A stretch of 64,000 nucleotides of DNA from Spodoptera frugiperda (GCF_023101765.2 NC_064233.1:6781501-6845500), one strand, 5' to 3'; positions 51,490 through 62,271 are shown, numbered from the stretch's first letter. Translations and numbers: made by a program. Notes: generated by a model from the sequence alone, not told the origin.

Positions 51490-52370
51490 TAGACATAATA
51501 CATTTTGATACAAAATAAATATGATATGGTTGTTTTGACAGAATGTTATGTATGTAGAACGCAAATCTTGAAAACTAATAAGTAAGTATTATGTATGTAT
51601 TGTGTACGAATAACTCCCGAAAGACTGCATCGAATTTGATTGCTTTTTGTTTTGTAATAACAAGTCTGGTTATCGAGTAAAGAACACGCGTAAGCCCCAG
51701 TTGTATATCCGATTCTTGGTTTGGAAAAAGCTTGACTGTCGACTCTATTGAGCACAGGATTCGCATCTGCCTCGGTGTCAGATTGTTACCCCTACAATTT
51801 TTAAAAGTTCTCCTCGGTTTCCCTTGGACTTCATCATTAGAACCTAACTTGGTGACCGTGGAACAACCCTTTCAAACAAAAAGAGAATTATCCAAATCGA
51901 TTCAGACATCTTAAAATAATCGGCGAACATAAAAAAAGAAGTTAATCTACTCTTTCTTTTTTTAAGTCGGTTAAAACGTTAGTATTACCTCTTCTAGACA
52001 AAAAAAGTATATAATGTATGTTATAGTTATATGCTTCTACGTATTATTATAGTCAGCAAATCTAAGTACATAGCACTTATATGTTATTTAAGGTAAAGTT
52101 CACGGTACTAACATACAATTCCGTACCTCTCTCTCGGTTGGCTAATATCCTGTAATAACCGGTTTGGACTGGTTATTCTAATGTACTTATTGACCAATGT
52201 GGAAGGATTATAGTGTACCTAAGTTAAGTGCTAAAAGACTACCTAGAGTTTTTTTTTGGTCGTAGAAAACTGTTGAAGAACATTTCAACTAAAATTAACT
52301 TGAAGAAATGTGGTGTTTGATTCTCGATTCAGATCAGAGGAGTTGCATTGCTCGCATCTTGAGGGTTCTG
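51490..52370. other. Unassigned AT-rich sequence
   Basis: No supported gene or repeat. Confidence 0.3.
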
Positions 52371-52374
52371 GTTT

Positions 52375-52455
52375 AAGGATTGAGGATTTGGGGATTAGGG
52401 AGATGGAGAAGGGATGGAATTGGGTCTCCGGTAACCTCACTCACACGGCAAAACA
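52375..52455 (-). repeat. Family A fragment
   Basis: GGATTTGGGGATTAGGGAGA and GGTCTCCGGTAACCTCACTC. Confidence 0.6.
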
Positions 52456-52478
52456 CTACACCAGCTTTATTTCACAAG

Positions 52479-52630
52479 CTGCGGACTACCTAGCGGGTTA
52501 CCGGGGCTCCGGCTCGACAAGCAGGAATAGGAACGGGGTGGTTTTTAGTCAGTAAGAGTCTGACACTCCCTCTCGCCTCGCCAAAGACGGGAGAAGTCAT
52601 TGGATGATTTTCCCCATCAAAAAAAAAAAG
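52479..52630 (+). repeat. Family C copy with a long A-tail
   Basis: AGCTGCGGACTACCTAGCGG ... GGATGATTTTCCCCATC + about 11 A. Confidence 0.82.
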
Positions 52631-52785
52631 TCTGGAAATGTGCCCGGTATATGGCAATAGGCTCACCACCTACCACATGGGACTTACAACATAAATTGTG
52701 AAATGTGGGTGTACATTGGCATTATGAGCCATAATGTGCACCTCTGCTTACCCCTTCGGGGATTAAAGGCGTGACGTTATAAAAA
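52631..52785 (+). repeat. SINE family D 3' half
   Basis: GTGCCCGGTATATGGCAATA, ACATAAATTGTGAAATGTGG and CTTCGGGGATTAAAGGCGTG. It directly follows the A-tail of family C. Confidence 0.75.
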
Positions 52786-52794
52786 AAGGTTATT

Positions 52795-52840
52795 TTTATA
52801 CCACCGGAAAGCGAACAGAGCCGATGGCAGAAGCTAGTAT
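52795..52840 (+). repeat. Helitron-like 3' end
   Basis: GCCGATGGCAGAAG-CTAG-TAT. Confidence 0.5.
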
Positions 52841-53014
52841 CATAATATAGCATCTCTCATTCATACAGCTAAATATATGCGTATAAAGACATAACATTAA
52901 CATACTATGATAATTTTACGAGGATCCAGTTGTACGTGTTACTTCATTCAATTATATGTCAATGATCTGCTGTTTTAATATAACAGGTAAGTTGAGATAT
53001 ATGTCTATAGTAGC

Positions 53015-53105
53015 ACCCACTTTCCACCAGTTATATGTTATGAATACCATGTAATAGGGGGTGAGCCTATTGTCATATATTGGGCACAATTCTGGACTCT
53101 ACGCT
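53015..53105 (-). repeat. SINE family D fragment
   Basis: CCATGTAATAGGGGGTGAGC and ATATTGGGCACAATTCTGGA. Confidence 0.6.
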
Positions 53106-53309
53106 TGTAGTGAAAACATTTCGTAAAACTGAAAGTAGAGTCCCTCTATGACTCAAAACTAGTAGAGCTTTTCTCCATTCATTTACGTGAGTAAACCGTG
53201 ATTTTTAGTTAACAAACCGAATTATTCAATTCAAATCAGTGATTCCGGAGATTAGTGCGTTTATACAAAAAGTTCTCAACTTTATTGTATAGCATCACCG
53301 CTTCGTGTG

Positions 53310-53455
53310 TGTGCACGACCTTGCGCATTACGGAGACTCCGCTTTGGCTCAAAGCAGGAGAAGGAACGGGGTGGTTTTTAGTCAGTAAGAGCACTTAAGA
53401 GTCTAACACTCCCTCTCGCCTCACCCAAGGCGGGAGAAGGCATTGGATGATTATA
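53310..53455 (+). repeat. Family C copy
   Basis: CATTACGGAGACTCCGCTTT, GAACGGGGTGGTTTTTAGTC and CAAGGCGGGAGAAGGCATTG. Confidence 0.75.
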
Positions 53456-53459
53456 AAGA

Positions 53460-53860
53460 TAAGTCAGCAAAATTCCACACTCAGTTTTATTGCTGAAATA
53501 TCTGTTTTTTTTTTTTTTGTTTAAAATTTATTGTAATTTTGAAACTTCGACGAATCAACCCCGATACTCCTTAACTGTTCCTTGCTCAGTAACCGCGCAT
53601 TACTCGACCAACGAAGTCAGATAGGTATAAGTACAGTTTAACACAGACAAATAAACAACATTGCAAGCTCATAATAGAGAAAATGTGTTAATTACACCCC
53701 ATGGCAATGAACTACAAACACACAGCACTTACAACAATTATTATTAGTCTTGAAACACATACAGAAACACATACATACATATTACATCACAGTCGTTTGG
53801 TAGATAGGTAGTAAGCATGATAGGTGAGGTTCTTGAATTTAATCACCGTGTTGAGAAAAG
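53460..53860. other. Unassigned sequence
   Basis: No supported feature. Confidence 0.3.
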
Positions 53861-53862
53861 TA

Positions 53863-54093
53863 TTTTTTATGGTATAAGCCGGTAAATGAACAGACGGATC
53901 ACCTGATGGTAAGCAATCGCCGCCGCTCATGGATATCCGAAATACCAGAGGAGTTACAAGTGCGTTGCCGGCCTTTTGGGGGTTAGAAATTTAAGGGTTG
54001 TTGGGGAATCGGGGATTGGGAAGATTGGGATAATTGGGCCTAAGGTAACCTCACTTACACAACGAAACACAACGCAAGCGTTGTTTCACGTTA
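53863..54093 (-). repeat. Family A copy
   Basis: TATGGTATAAGCCGGTAAAT ... GAAACACAACGCAAGCGTTG; the head is replaced by the family C copy that follows. Confidence 0.78.
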
Positions 54094-54220
54094 CGTGTTA
54101 CCGGGGCTCTGGCTCGAAAAGCAGGAGTAAGAACGGGGTGGTTTTTAGTCAGTAAGAGTATGGCACTCCCTCTCGCCTTGCAGAAGGCGGTAGAAACCAT
54201 TGAAGATTTACACCTCTCAA
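54094..54220 (+). repeat. Family C copy inserted in or beside family A
   Basis: GTTACCGGGGCTCTGGCTCG ... GTGGTTTTTAGTCAGTAAGA ... CATTGAAGATTTACACC + A. Confidence 0.75.
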
Positions 54221-54224
54221 AATC

Positions 54225-54800
54225 CAAATTAGAGGGTTATTCGAATATTTATCAGTAATATTTTTAATATATTTTTTCCTACGATGGAGCACGTCTATAA
54301 TTAAGTTCTGAATATGTAATATTTTAAGATTTTTTTAGATAATAAATTAATCCTAGAATACTATGTTGAAATACTATAATATTATTCAAATGCATTATTG
54401 TGAATATTTAGCAATCTTGATTGATATTTAAATGAATTAAAATTCGTTCGTTTTATTACTAAATTTATCTTCAATAACAAAACTAAAGCTTAGGATTTAA
54501 GTCGTATAGACGCTGGTAGAATTCAGTTAAAAAATAAATAATAATTTAAAACATTTTATTAACAAAAAGCATTAAAAATAACCAAAGTTACGAAATAAAA
54601 AAATAAATTTAAGCGTTGACATTAATTTCAAATTGAATCGAACGCACTTGGAACACGATCCAATTTTAAATTTTAAAAAGTAGTTGGCCATTTCCTCGAC
54701 ATACGAATCTATCAGTCAAAAATGTACCGCTTCCTATTCACCCTTCGCGCCCTTGAATACTGGCCACTTACTTTTTTTACGTACGGAGCAACGCCAACGT
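54225..54800. other. AT-rich 5' flank of the cuticular-type gene
   Basis: The sequence is non-repetitive and very AT-rich, with no recognised coding exon. It is the likely home of tissue-specific enhancer sites, but no specific site can be named by eye. Confidence 0.4.
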
Positions 54801-54807
54801 GCATTGG

Positions 54808-54844
54808 TATAAAAACCAGCGGCGCCCAATCGAGAGCAGTCAGT
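54808..54844 (+). promoter_or_regulatory. Core promoter of the cuticular-type gene
   Basis: TATAAAAA at 54808-54815 and the arthropod initiator TCAGT at 54840-54844 are spaced about 30 bases apart, the normal distance. The initiator leaves a 5' UTR of about 35 bases before the ATG. A strong TATA plus Inr fits a tissue- and stage-switched gene, as expected for cuticle. Confidence 0.8.
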
Positions 54845-54876
54845 AGCCTTCGAGCAGTCTAACACAGAAGTGCACG

Positions 54877-54888
54877 ATGAGAGTTCTG
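54877..54888 (+). CDS. Cuticular-type protein gene, coding exon 1 (12 bases)
   Basis: ATG AGA GTT CTG followed by the donor GTGGGT. A 12-base first exon encoding the first four residues of a signal peptide (Met-Arg-Val-Leu here) is a hallmark of insect cuticular protein genes. It lies 36 bases after the predicted initiator. Reading straight through from a GTG at 54979 in the intron would give no signal peptide, so the spliced start is preferred. Confidence 0.88.
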
Positions 54889-55071
54889 GTGGGTTCACTT
54901 CTATAACTTACTTACACTCACACATAGTGCCTCTACATCAAATACGAAAATACAATTCCGAATTAGTGCTTTCGTGAAGTGTCTGTGAATAGTGACGTGA
55001 CACGAGTGTTAACGATATCGATAGGGATTCCTGGTGATGTTATCGATGTTTTAATTGGATTTGTTTCGCAG

Positions 55072-55782
55072 ATTGTCGCCGCCGTCCTCGCCTGCGCCGC
55101 AGCCGCGCCCTCCGGTCTGCTGGCAGCACCCTACGGCCATGGCCTTGTTGGTCACGCCGGTCTTGCGGCAGCCCATGCGGCTCCGTACGCCCTAGCCGCC
55201 CCCCTGGCTGTGGCCCACGCCGCCCCGGTCGCCGTAGCCCACGCCGCCCCCGCCCTCCCCACCATCTCTCCCGGAGACCTCGCTGGTGCCGCCATCGACG
55301 CCCATGTTGAAGCCGCCGACCATGTCCGCGCCGCCGCTGACGCCGCCCGTGAATACCATGACCAGGCCTCCGAGCTCCACGGACAGGCCATCAACGCCGC
55401 TGAAGACCACTCTTGGCAGGCGGTCGACGCTGTGAAGACCGCTGAGGCTCAGCTGGACGGTGCCGCCGCTGGTGTCGCCCCCGTGCTCGCCAAGCAGCTG
55501 GCTGGTCACGCCGCCGTCGCCCCCGCTGTCGCGTACAGCGCCGGTCACGGTGTCGCCTACGGTGCCGCCCATGGCGTCGCTTACGGCGCTGCCCCCGCTG
55601 TGGCCTACGCCGCACCCGCGGTCGCTGCCAGCAAGACCGTAGTTAGCCAGTCCCTCTCCCAGTCCCACCCCGCCCCCGTGGTGCACGCTTCCTTCGGCAT
55701 CGCCCACGCCGCCCCCTACGGAGTAGCCCACGCCGCTGCCCCCGTCGCTTACGCTCATGGACTCCACGGACACGCATGGTAA
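55072..55782 (+). CDS. Ala/His-rich low-complexity cuticular protein, main exon
   Basis: The acceptor is TTTCGCAG, and the 183-base intron joins exon 1 in phase 0 to give 240 residues. Residues 1-16 form a signal peptide (MRVLIVAAVLACAAAA). Residues 17-68 are AAP/HAAP repeats (VAHAAPVAVAHAAP). Residues ~70-138 are a charged, probably helical segment (DAHVEAADHVRAAADAAREY) with the only Trp before the C terminus. Residues ~150-240 are GVAYGAAHGVAYGAA and AAPAV repeats ending in HGHAW. The mature chain has no Cys or Met and no chitin-binding R&R motif. This resembles the hypothetical/AAP-repeat classes of insect structural cuticular proteins, secreted into the exoskeleton. Third codon positions are strongly C-rich, unlike the AT-rich flanks. 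It could instead be an eggshell-like or silk-associated structural protein. Confidence 0.87.
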   Translation: MVAAVLACAAAAPSGLLAAPYGHGLVGHAGLAAAHAAPYALAAPLAVAHAAPVAVAHAAPALPTISPGDLAGAAIDAHVEAADHVRAAADAAREYHDQASELHGQAINAAEDHSWQAVDAVKTAEAQLDGAAAGVAPVLAKQLAGHAAVAPAVAYSAGHGVAYGAAHGVAYGAAPAVAYAAPAVAASKTVVSQSLSQSHPAPVVHASFGIAHAAPYGVAHAAAPVAYAHGLHGHAW

Positions 55783-55895
55783 ACTGTGATACAATTTAGA
55801 TACCAAAAAAATAATACTCAATGTTTTGGATTTTGTAAATAAATTATATAAAAAAAAATACAGGCTAAACTGAGGCGAGGATGTGTGAATAAATG
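55783..55895 (+). terminator. 3' UTR with two poly(A) signals of the cuticular-type gene
   Basis: AATAAA occurs at 55838-55843, 56 bases after the stop, and again at 55888-55893. Either could direct polyadenylation. Confidence 0.6.
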
Positions 55896-56985
55896 AAATA
55901 GTAATTTTATACATATCGTTGTTTCCTTTCCTATCTACCATACATACATCATTTACAAATGACTACACAATAATTTGCTTGCAAAAGCTCAGAAGCACTA
56001 ATTCAGTAACTCACGAATCACTTAAAACAATAAAAAAAAATCGTTCGAATCGAATCGGTAGTTACATTGATTATTTAAAACAAATACGAGATAATCGGTG
56101 CTATTATTCGACTCAAAATGTCAAGTTCAATTTTTAAGCGGTCGGCCTTAGCACGGTAACATTCAATGGCGTAACATATCGACATTTTTATTAAATAACA
56201 TCGATAACTTTATTGATACAGTTTCCCAACACTATGTGACAAAGACAATTTTGATTACTCATCGACAGTGGCTACAAAAAAGGCAAAGGCACCGACTTCC
56301 TACAGCCAATAATGTCAATTATAACTTTTTAAATACATGAAGGTTTTTTATGGTCGCCACGCCTAATTCCGAATGCGTGATTAGTTTTTATAAGTATAAT
56401 GTAAAGGTATTCAAGGTTGAAAACTAGGATATGTTTGACTTCCGCTTGTTGGCGAGTTCAATTAATCATTTTGGTAGCTACTACTATATTTATAACAGAA
56501 TTATCTAGAAATAAATCAAAGAAAAATTTTATTTATTTGAAATAGACCGGGAAGGCACTTTTGAACGTCAAAGCAAATATAAAGAAAACAAAATGTCTGT
56601 CTATCAGTCCTCTAGTGAAGCTATTTGAACACAAGAATGGGGTCATTTATTAAAATATTATAGCAAGGTTACAATTAATTATAATTCTTAGTCATTGGCT
56701 AGTATTTAGAATGCGTGGTTGATCAAATACCAGAGAATGAACTAAGTTTATGTGTAATGTCAAATGATCTTGCTAAAAGGTCAGACATGTTGCATGGGTA
56801 TGTTTATTTCTGTTCTAGCTCGTAGCTTCGCTCCCATGGGCTGTTTAAAGGTTCAAACGACGTAAATGAACTCTTCAGATTTAATGTATTAGGTTATTAC
56901 GTATTGAAGTTTATTGTTAAATATTAGATTTTTGATAATGACGTAATAATAAAATTTTCCCCATCCACTATTTCTTATTTGGGGA
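55896..56985. other. Intergenic sequence right of the cuticular gene
   Basis: AT-rich with no supported gene. GAAATAGACCGGGAAGGCAC (56538-56557) resembles a LINE 3' tail seen again at 62297. Confidence 0.35.
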
Positions 56986-56988
56986 TTT

Positions 56989-57263
56989 TTTTATGGTATA
57001 AGCCGGTAAACGAGCAGTCGTATCACCTAATGGTAAGCAATCGCCGTCGCCCATGGACACTTAAAACACCAGAGGCGTTACAAGTGCGTTGCCGGCCTTT
57101 TGGGGGTTAGGACTTTAAGGGTTGTTGGGGAATTGGGGATTGGGAAGGGGAGTAATTGGGCCTCCGATAACCTCACTCACACAACGCAAGCGTTGTTTCA
57201 CATCGGTTTTCTGTGAGGCCGTGGTATTACTCCGGTCGAGCCGAAGCATGGCTCTCCAATACT
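56989..57263 (-). repeat. Family A copy, full length
   Basis: TTTTTTATGGTATAAGCCGG ... GAGCCGAAGCATGGCTCTCC. Confidence 0.82.
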
Positions 57264-57764
57264 TATGAATATTTTTAACCACCAAACACTAGGTATAATT
57301 TTCCAATTTGAAATAATAAGACATACGTGTCTTAAAAATTGTTTAAGTAATGAAATAATTGTTTAAATAACTAGTTAATTAAAGGGGTTTGAGTAACTTT
57401 GTATGGACTTGTGGCGTCATTTTTTTTTCAGCGGCCACCAATAATTTTCATGTTACTTTGTTCTGCTGTGTCCATTACACATATATGTTCAATTATTTTT
57501 ATCCTAAGTTATATCAAAGCTGAGATATTTGAGTTTGAAGAATTTAAAAATGTAGTCTCTATAAATACTTCAATTACCGTCCTGTGTGAAAAAAAATCTT
57601 AGTTATTGTATATTATTAGAAGATTGATATTAGTTATTGGCTTTACTGTTTCTCGACCTCTCGTCTATCAATATGACGTTAGTATTGGGCCCTAGGAAAT
57701 AATAAAAACACAGTATTATACCTTATTGCATTTATTACATGATTTTTAAAAACACATTTACATA

Positions 57765-58008
57765 TTAACTTTCTTCGTCCATTTCGTTCTCAATGTCATG
57801 TCGAATAATGGTAACTAAAAATTGTGCCGGCGGAGTCAGATTATTTTGATATCTGCCCCATCCCATGTACCATATAATGGACATTATATGCGAACAGCAG
57901 CCTAAGGTCCGTTTTCCGATTATACATGAGCAATAGTGGCCCAATATTGCATCTAGCCCTTGTGCATCTTGCCCTTCCAGTGTTTCTACCAGAAAGTCGA
58001 CCCATGAA
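57765..58008 (-). pseudogene. Transposon ORF fragment with a SWIM-like Cys/His motif
   Basis: An open frame on the minus strand ends in TAA (57767-57765) and is followed by AATAAA within about 40 bases. It encodes GLDAILGHYCSCIIGKRTLG and CCSHIMSIIWYMGW, a CxC...GxRTxGCCSH...WYxGW pattern typical of C-terminal zinc-binding (SWIM-like) segments in arthropod transposon proteins. The upstream sequence (about 58006 onward) belongs to element X, and an in-frame TAA follows beyond its T-tract. Only the last ~75 codons are left. The family assignment is from memory of the motif. Confidence 0.6.
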
Positions 58009-58188
58009 ATGTGTGACCAAAAAAAAAATTATGTAATATTTTAAATAGATTCATAGGTAGTCATACAGACCTTTGCCAAACGGGGGATGTACTATGCTAA
58101 CTAGACACATAACGCTCTGTAATGTCTAAGTACGCATTTTTCGGCGGGTTTCCCCAAACCCCCCCCCTGGCTACGCCTATGGTCGTTA
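58006..58188 (-). repeat. Element X, copy inserted in the transposon ORF
   Basis: On the minus strand it begins GCGTAGCCAGGGGGG and contains GACATTACAGAG and TGACTACCTATGAATC, matching the copy at 6808-7030 over nearly its whole length. Confidence 0.6.
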
Positions 58189-58449
58189 TAATTATCCGCA
58201 AGTCCACGAGAGCTTAGAAGTGCGCCACACCATCGGCCCATAGATAAAGAGTGCAATAACATATAATAACTTCTTCGATTTCAATGACCAATATAAAACC
58301 AAATATCTCAGTTCCGATATGGTTTAGAGAAATATGACCATAATAGCTTTTAATCGCTGTATTCTGTTCTTTCATAATATTTAAGTTTCATTACTGGCCG
58401 CTCAACTTCAAAACGACGCCAACTTTACCCAAACCCCTTTGACCGCATG

Positions 58450-58800
58450 TAAACGTGTTGCCAAGGACACGGTCAATCGCATAAAAAACTGTGTTTAAAA
58501 TAATATTATAAAGCCGCGCACTAGAATGTTATGCAAGAATGGTTGTATAAATGTGAAGAAAAGATTATAATCTTAGATGGCCCTGGTAGAGTTTAGATTA
58601 AGTGCACAAACTTTGAATTAGATACATCTAAAAGAAAATATAATACGCTAAACCATAACTTAAATTGGATATAAAAAAAATGGAAAGAAAAAGTTAAATT
58701 AATAAATTAAAGATGGCGCCGATCTGTCAAAACATTCCCGCCAATATTTGACATTTCTATAATAAAGAAGTTAAAGACAACGTTATTTAAAAATAAATTG
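58450..58800. other. Unassigned AT-rich sequence
   Basis: Nothing recognised. Confidence 0.3.
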
Positions 58801-58807
58801 CTTTTTC

Positions 58808-58990
58808 TTTTTCACCAGAGATGTGCTGTACGTTGCTGTGGATGCGTTTGGTTTCCACTAATCATATTCATTGGTACACGGCTTAACACTGGAGGAAACG
58901 GACTCAGCTAAGTTATGTTTTTTACATGGAAAAATGCAATACATGAAACGCACCCAGAAAATCATAGTGTAGGGCAACGTTTCTTAAAAA
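58808..58990 (+). repeat. MITE family H fragment joined to a family F scrap
   Basis: CACCAGAGATGTGCTGTACG ... TTTACATGGAAAAATGC, then ACGCACCCAGAAAATC and GTAGGGCAACGTTTC from the F tail. Confidence 0.6.
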
Positions 58991-59339
58991 AAAAAAAAAA
59001 AAAAGAAAAGAACTGCCTAACATACACCTCCCCAATCCCAATAATCCTAGACGATTAGAATGTACCAGAAAGAAAATCTATCTAACTTAAGCTGCAGATC
59101 AAAACCTATACTAACGAACTAATAAATCACTAACCAATTTCAAAGAAAACGTATCACCGTACCGACAGAAATGGATCTTGCCTTCCCACAACAATTAGAT
59201 GAGGTTATGAAACCGCCCCGACACTCGCAGCCAACTAAACAGATATAAATTAAACTAAATGGTAAATGTTGCCACGTAAGGACGCGTGCGCACCGGCTAA
59301 TGTAACAAAACAATGTCGTAATTTAATGAGGTACAAAAT

Positions 59340-59390
59340 GTTGGAGAGTCGTGCTGCGACACGAATGGGCTGATCCGACCAAGTGATTAT
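59340..59390 (+). repeat. Family A head scrap
   Basis: GTTGGAGAGTCGTGCTGCGA and CGAATGGGCTGATCCGACC. Confidence 0.55.
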
Positions 59391-59454
59391 TAGACTTTAT
59401 AAAAACATGGAACTGGACCGTCGTCGGTAGAGGGCGCCCTAGACGGACATACAG

Positions 59455-59560
59455 TCTGGAGCTCCGGTTCGAAAAGCAGGAGTAGGAACGGGGTGGTTTT
59501 TAGTCGGTAAAAGTCTGATACTCCCTTGTGTCGCGATCCAAGGCGAGAGAAGTTATTGCA
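59455..59560 (+). repeat. Family C copy
   Basis: GGAGCTCCGGTTCGAAAAGC ... CGGGGTGGTTTTTAGTCGGT. Confidence 0.75.
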
Positions 59561-59602
59561 CACAAAAAGAAAAAACCAGAAAGACGGACATATATCGACC
59601 AG

Positions 59603-59715
59603 ATTGGTAATATATTAAAGAAGGGCCAAATTCACCCTTAACCGACGAACATGCATGAAAAGACTGATGACTGTTGATGCAGCGAAAGACTATGTGAGAT
59701 TTGTAGCAATTAGCC
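59603..59715 (+). repeat. Family E copy, 3' lost
   Basis: TTAAAGAAGGGCCAAATTCA, CATGCATGAAAAGACTGATG and GATGCAGCGAAAGAC. Confidence 0.65.
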
Positions 59716-59719
59716 AAAT

Positions 59720-60280
59720 TTCTTCTTTGTAGTCTTGGAATATATCACAGCTTTTTTAAAACAGAGCCGAAGCCAAAAAAACAAAGTGTATCAAAATCGA
59801 TCCAGCCGTTCTTGCGTTAACAACTAAAACATAATACCTTTTCATTTATTTAATAATACAGGCTATTTGAGTATATCTGCAATCCTTTTATCACGCAATA
59901 ACTAAAATAGGCAAAAAAAAGATAAAAAATGTCAAATTAAATCTAGATACTTAGGTTGCACTTAGAGTAGCCTAGTTTAGTCACGTCTTTACCTACATTC
60001 TAGACTAGCAAACCTAGGTAATATCCTAGGTAATAGACGGCCGTATTAAATTGTTACGACAACAATTGAATGGCTTATACTTAGTATTTTATGTGTAGAT
60101 ATGTTAGTTTCATATTTGGGGCGATTACGCCTGTTAATCTTTTAAATATAACAATAATACTTAAACATGAAAAGAAATAGATTTTAGTTGTACTCTGTTC
60201 TTAACTGAGGCGGTAAAGAAAATTGTAGGCGGTTTCCTTAAAAAAATAATAAAGTTGTTGTAAATCAGTTTTAGAGTTAG
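59720..60280. other. Unassigned AT-rich sequence
   Basis: No supported feature. Confidence 0.3.
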
Positions 60281-60284
60281 GGTG

Positions 60285-60560
60285 CTTTTCAGCCAGAGAT
60301 GTGCTATGTAGCTATACTACGAAGATGTAATAGCTAAGCTGTGAAACTACTACTAAGCTATGTAGCTGTGCGAGGAAGACGCGCAGCTCGAGTATGCGAT
60401 GTATCTATAGTAAGGAAGCCATCCATAACACGCATCTTTCCATATAAAAAGCAGCTTAGCTGAGTCGATTTCCACTAGCGCTAAGCTGTGTACCAATGAA
60501 TATGATTGGTGTAAGCCGAAGGCATCTACAATAACGTAACATAGCACATCTCTGGTGGAA
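60285..60560 (-). repeat. MITE family H copy, complete
   Basis: TTTTCAGCCAGAGATGTGCT on the left; AGCACATCTCTGGTGGAAAA on the right. Confidence 0.78.
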
Positions 60561-60564
60561 AAAC

Positions 60565-61475
60565 TCTCTTACAAGTGCTTTCCCTTTCCATTGACAAATA
60601 TGTAACATTAGTCAGTAAAGTTACAAAGCTGCGGCGAACAAAAAGTGAAGGTGTCTGCCCACCCTTTACGAGATAAGGCAACGATAACAAGTCTAGATTC
60701 TAGATACGTAAGTAGGTAACCTAAATATGTACGCAGCATCCTAATGAGAGAGATAAACCAGTTCGCAATACATGCATAAGAGAAAGTGCCCGCAAATCTT
60801 AAAGCTGTTTTGTAACAATGCTGCTGTATACTCTTAATAGACCATTTGTATTGTATCTTGTCTTCTTATATGGGGAAACCTCTTATGACTTAATTTAAAC
60901 CACATATTTGTTATCATCTTGGCTGACAATATACGAAAAATTAACGAAATAGACCCAATAGTTAAGCCTAAAAGTGCATTAATCTCTTTGAGTTAATTTG
61001 AACACTCTTTACAAATACAGCATTATAACAGCCGCGTCACATGTCCGTAACATTCCTAGACAACCTACAACATTACAGCTCTTCTGTGGTCAAGGAACAT
61101 GGAGCTGTTCATACAGAATTTAATACTTGATTAATTTATTTTGTTTGAAAATGTCAATTTTCATATTTTAAGTTTTCGTTGAAATATTTAGTTGTATCAT
61201 GCTTCAGTGGACTAGTATTGACGAGGTAGACCACCAAAAATTTAACTACAAATAATTCCACAACTAAAAACGCCTACCAAAATAACAATACTAAGTTACA
61301 AGAACGCAACTTGACACTAGACGCCTACACAAATACTAGCTGCAATAAATTCACTACAAACATAATGCAGTATTGAAATGTACAGGCGTTATTTAATAGG
61401 TTTATCACAAAGTAATTTTATAGAATAGGGAGCCAATTCTAATAATAAGCGATCAATGTAGTCTATGGACTTCCT
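60565..61475. other. Unassigned AT-rich sequence
   Basis: No supported gene or repeat. Confidence 0.3.
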
Positions 61476-61481
61476 CAACCG

Positions 61482-61675
61482 GAGCTGCGGACTACCTAAC
61501 GGGTTTACCGAGGCTCCGGCTCGAAAAGCAGGAGTAGGCACGGGATGGTTTTTAGTCAGTAAGAGTCTGACACTCCCTCTCGCCTCGCCCAAGGATGGAC
61601 GATTTTCCACCCTCAAGAAGAGGGGAAAATCATCCAATACCATCTCTCGCCTATCCCGGTAACCCGCTAGGTGGA
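61482..61675. repeat. Two family C copies in head-to-head arrangement
   Basis: 61482-61615 is a plus copy (GGAGCTGCGGACTACCTAAC ... GGACGATTTTCCACCC). 61617-61675 begins a minus copy (AGGGGAAAATCATCCAATAC), shortened to GGTAACCCGCTAGGTGG. The A-tail ends meet. Confidence 0.75.
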
Positions 61676-61677
61676 AA

Positions 61678-61760
61678 TCGCAGTTTAAAAATTTCAGGTT
61701 TATCAGAGAGCGCTGCTGCCCGGTCTCTGTCAAATGTGTAGTCCTTTAATTGCCTCTTCC
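61678..61760. repeat. Repeat shared with 44244-44315
   Basis: GGTTTATCAGAGAGCGCTGC, CGGTCTCTGTCAAATGTG. On the minus strand it encodes LKDYTFDRDRAAALSDKPEI in frame. Confidence 0.5.
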
Positions 61761-62056
61761 GAAACTGACGGGAAGACCAGGGGTAGTGGCAATATATTAT
61801 ACTGTGACAGAAGGCAAAAAAGCATAAATCCTTCACCTTTAGAACAAAATAAAGATACATTTACTGTTACTCCGTTTAGTGCACTTTAAAGATTACAATC
61901 TCGAAAACTGCTAATCCGATTTACGTGATACGTATACTAATTGGTAGTTTAGCAAGTAAATTAGATTTGTGAGTCATATTTGCACGTATTTTGTAGATGT
62001 TTTTGGGTAACTGTTTGACGTGTTTAAAATATAACGAATTTGATTAAAATCACCAA

Positions 62057-62157
62057 GGTTCCGATGTTTTCATGGTTGTATCTACTGTAGATTCATACTT
62101 TGTTGAGTTGTAGCGGTTTCGGGAGGTTGTGGCGGGCTTGTACCAATATAAAAAAAG
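62057..62157 (-). repeat. Family I fragment
   Basis: GGTTCCGATGTTTTCATGGT and TATCTACTGTAGATTC, ending GTGGCGGGCTTGTACC. Confidence 0.6.
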
Positions 62158-62271
62158 GGTTTTTTTTTCGAACATGGTATGTGGAAGAATCAATACTCAT
62201 TGAAAAGAACTAATTAGACTATGCTATAGATAAAGTTGTCCTTACGTGTATACCAGATGGCAAAAGTCATA

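Larger units (their letters stand above)
57378..58445 (-). mobile_element. DNA transposon with long diverged terminal inverted repeats
   Basis: The left end reads AAAGGGGTTTGAGTAA at 57379-57394, and the right end on the minus strand reads AAAGGGGTTTGGGTAA. Similarity extends inward about 200 bases: GCGGCCA and CTGAGATATTTG recur in both arms in the same order. The element holds a fragment of a Cys/His-domain ORF and is interrupted by a small element X. The superfamily is not determined. Confidence 0.6.

Noticed and set aside
54979..55782. A continuous 267-codon frame reading through the cuticular gene intron
   Set aside because: It starts at a GTG inside the intron and lacks a signal peptide. 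The spliced 12-base first exon with TATA and Inr is far more plausible.
55192..55941. Long minus-strand frames (249 and 80 codons) opposite the cuticular gene
   Set aside because: Antisense shadows caused by the GC-rich, Ala/His-biased codons. No splice, promoter or family support.
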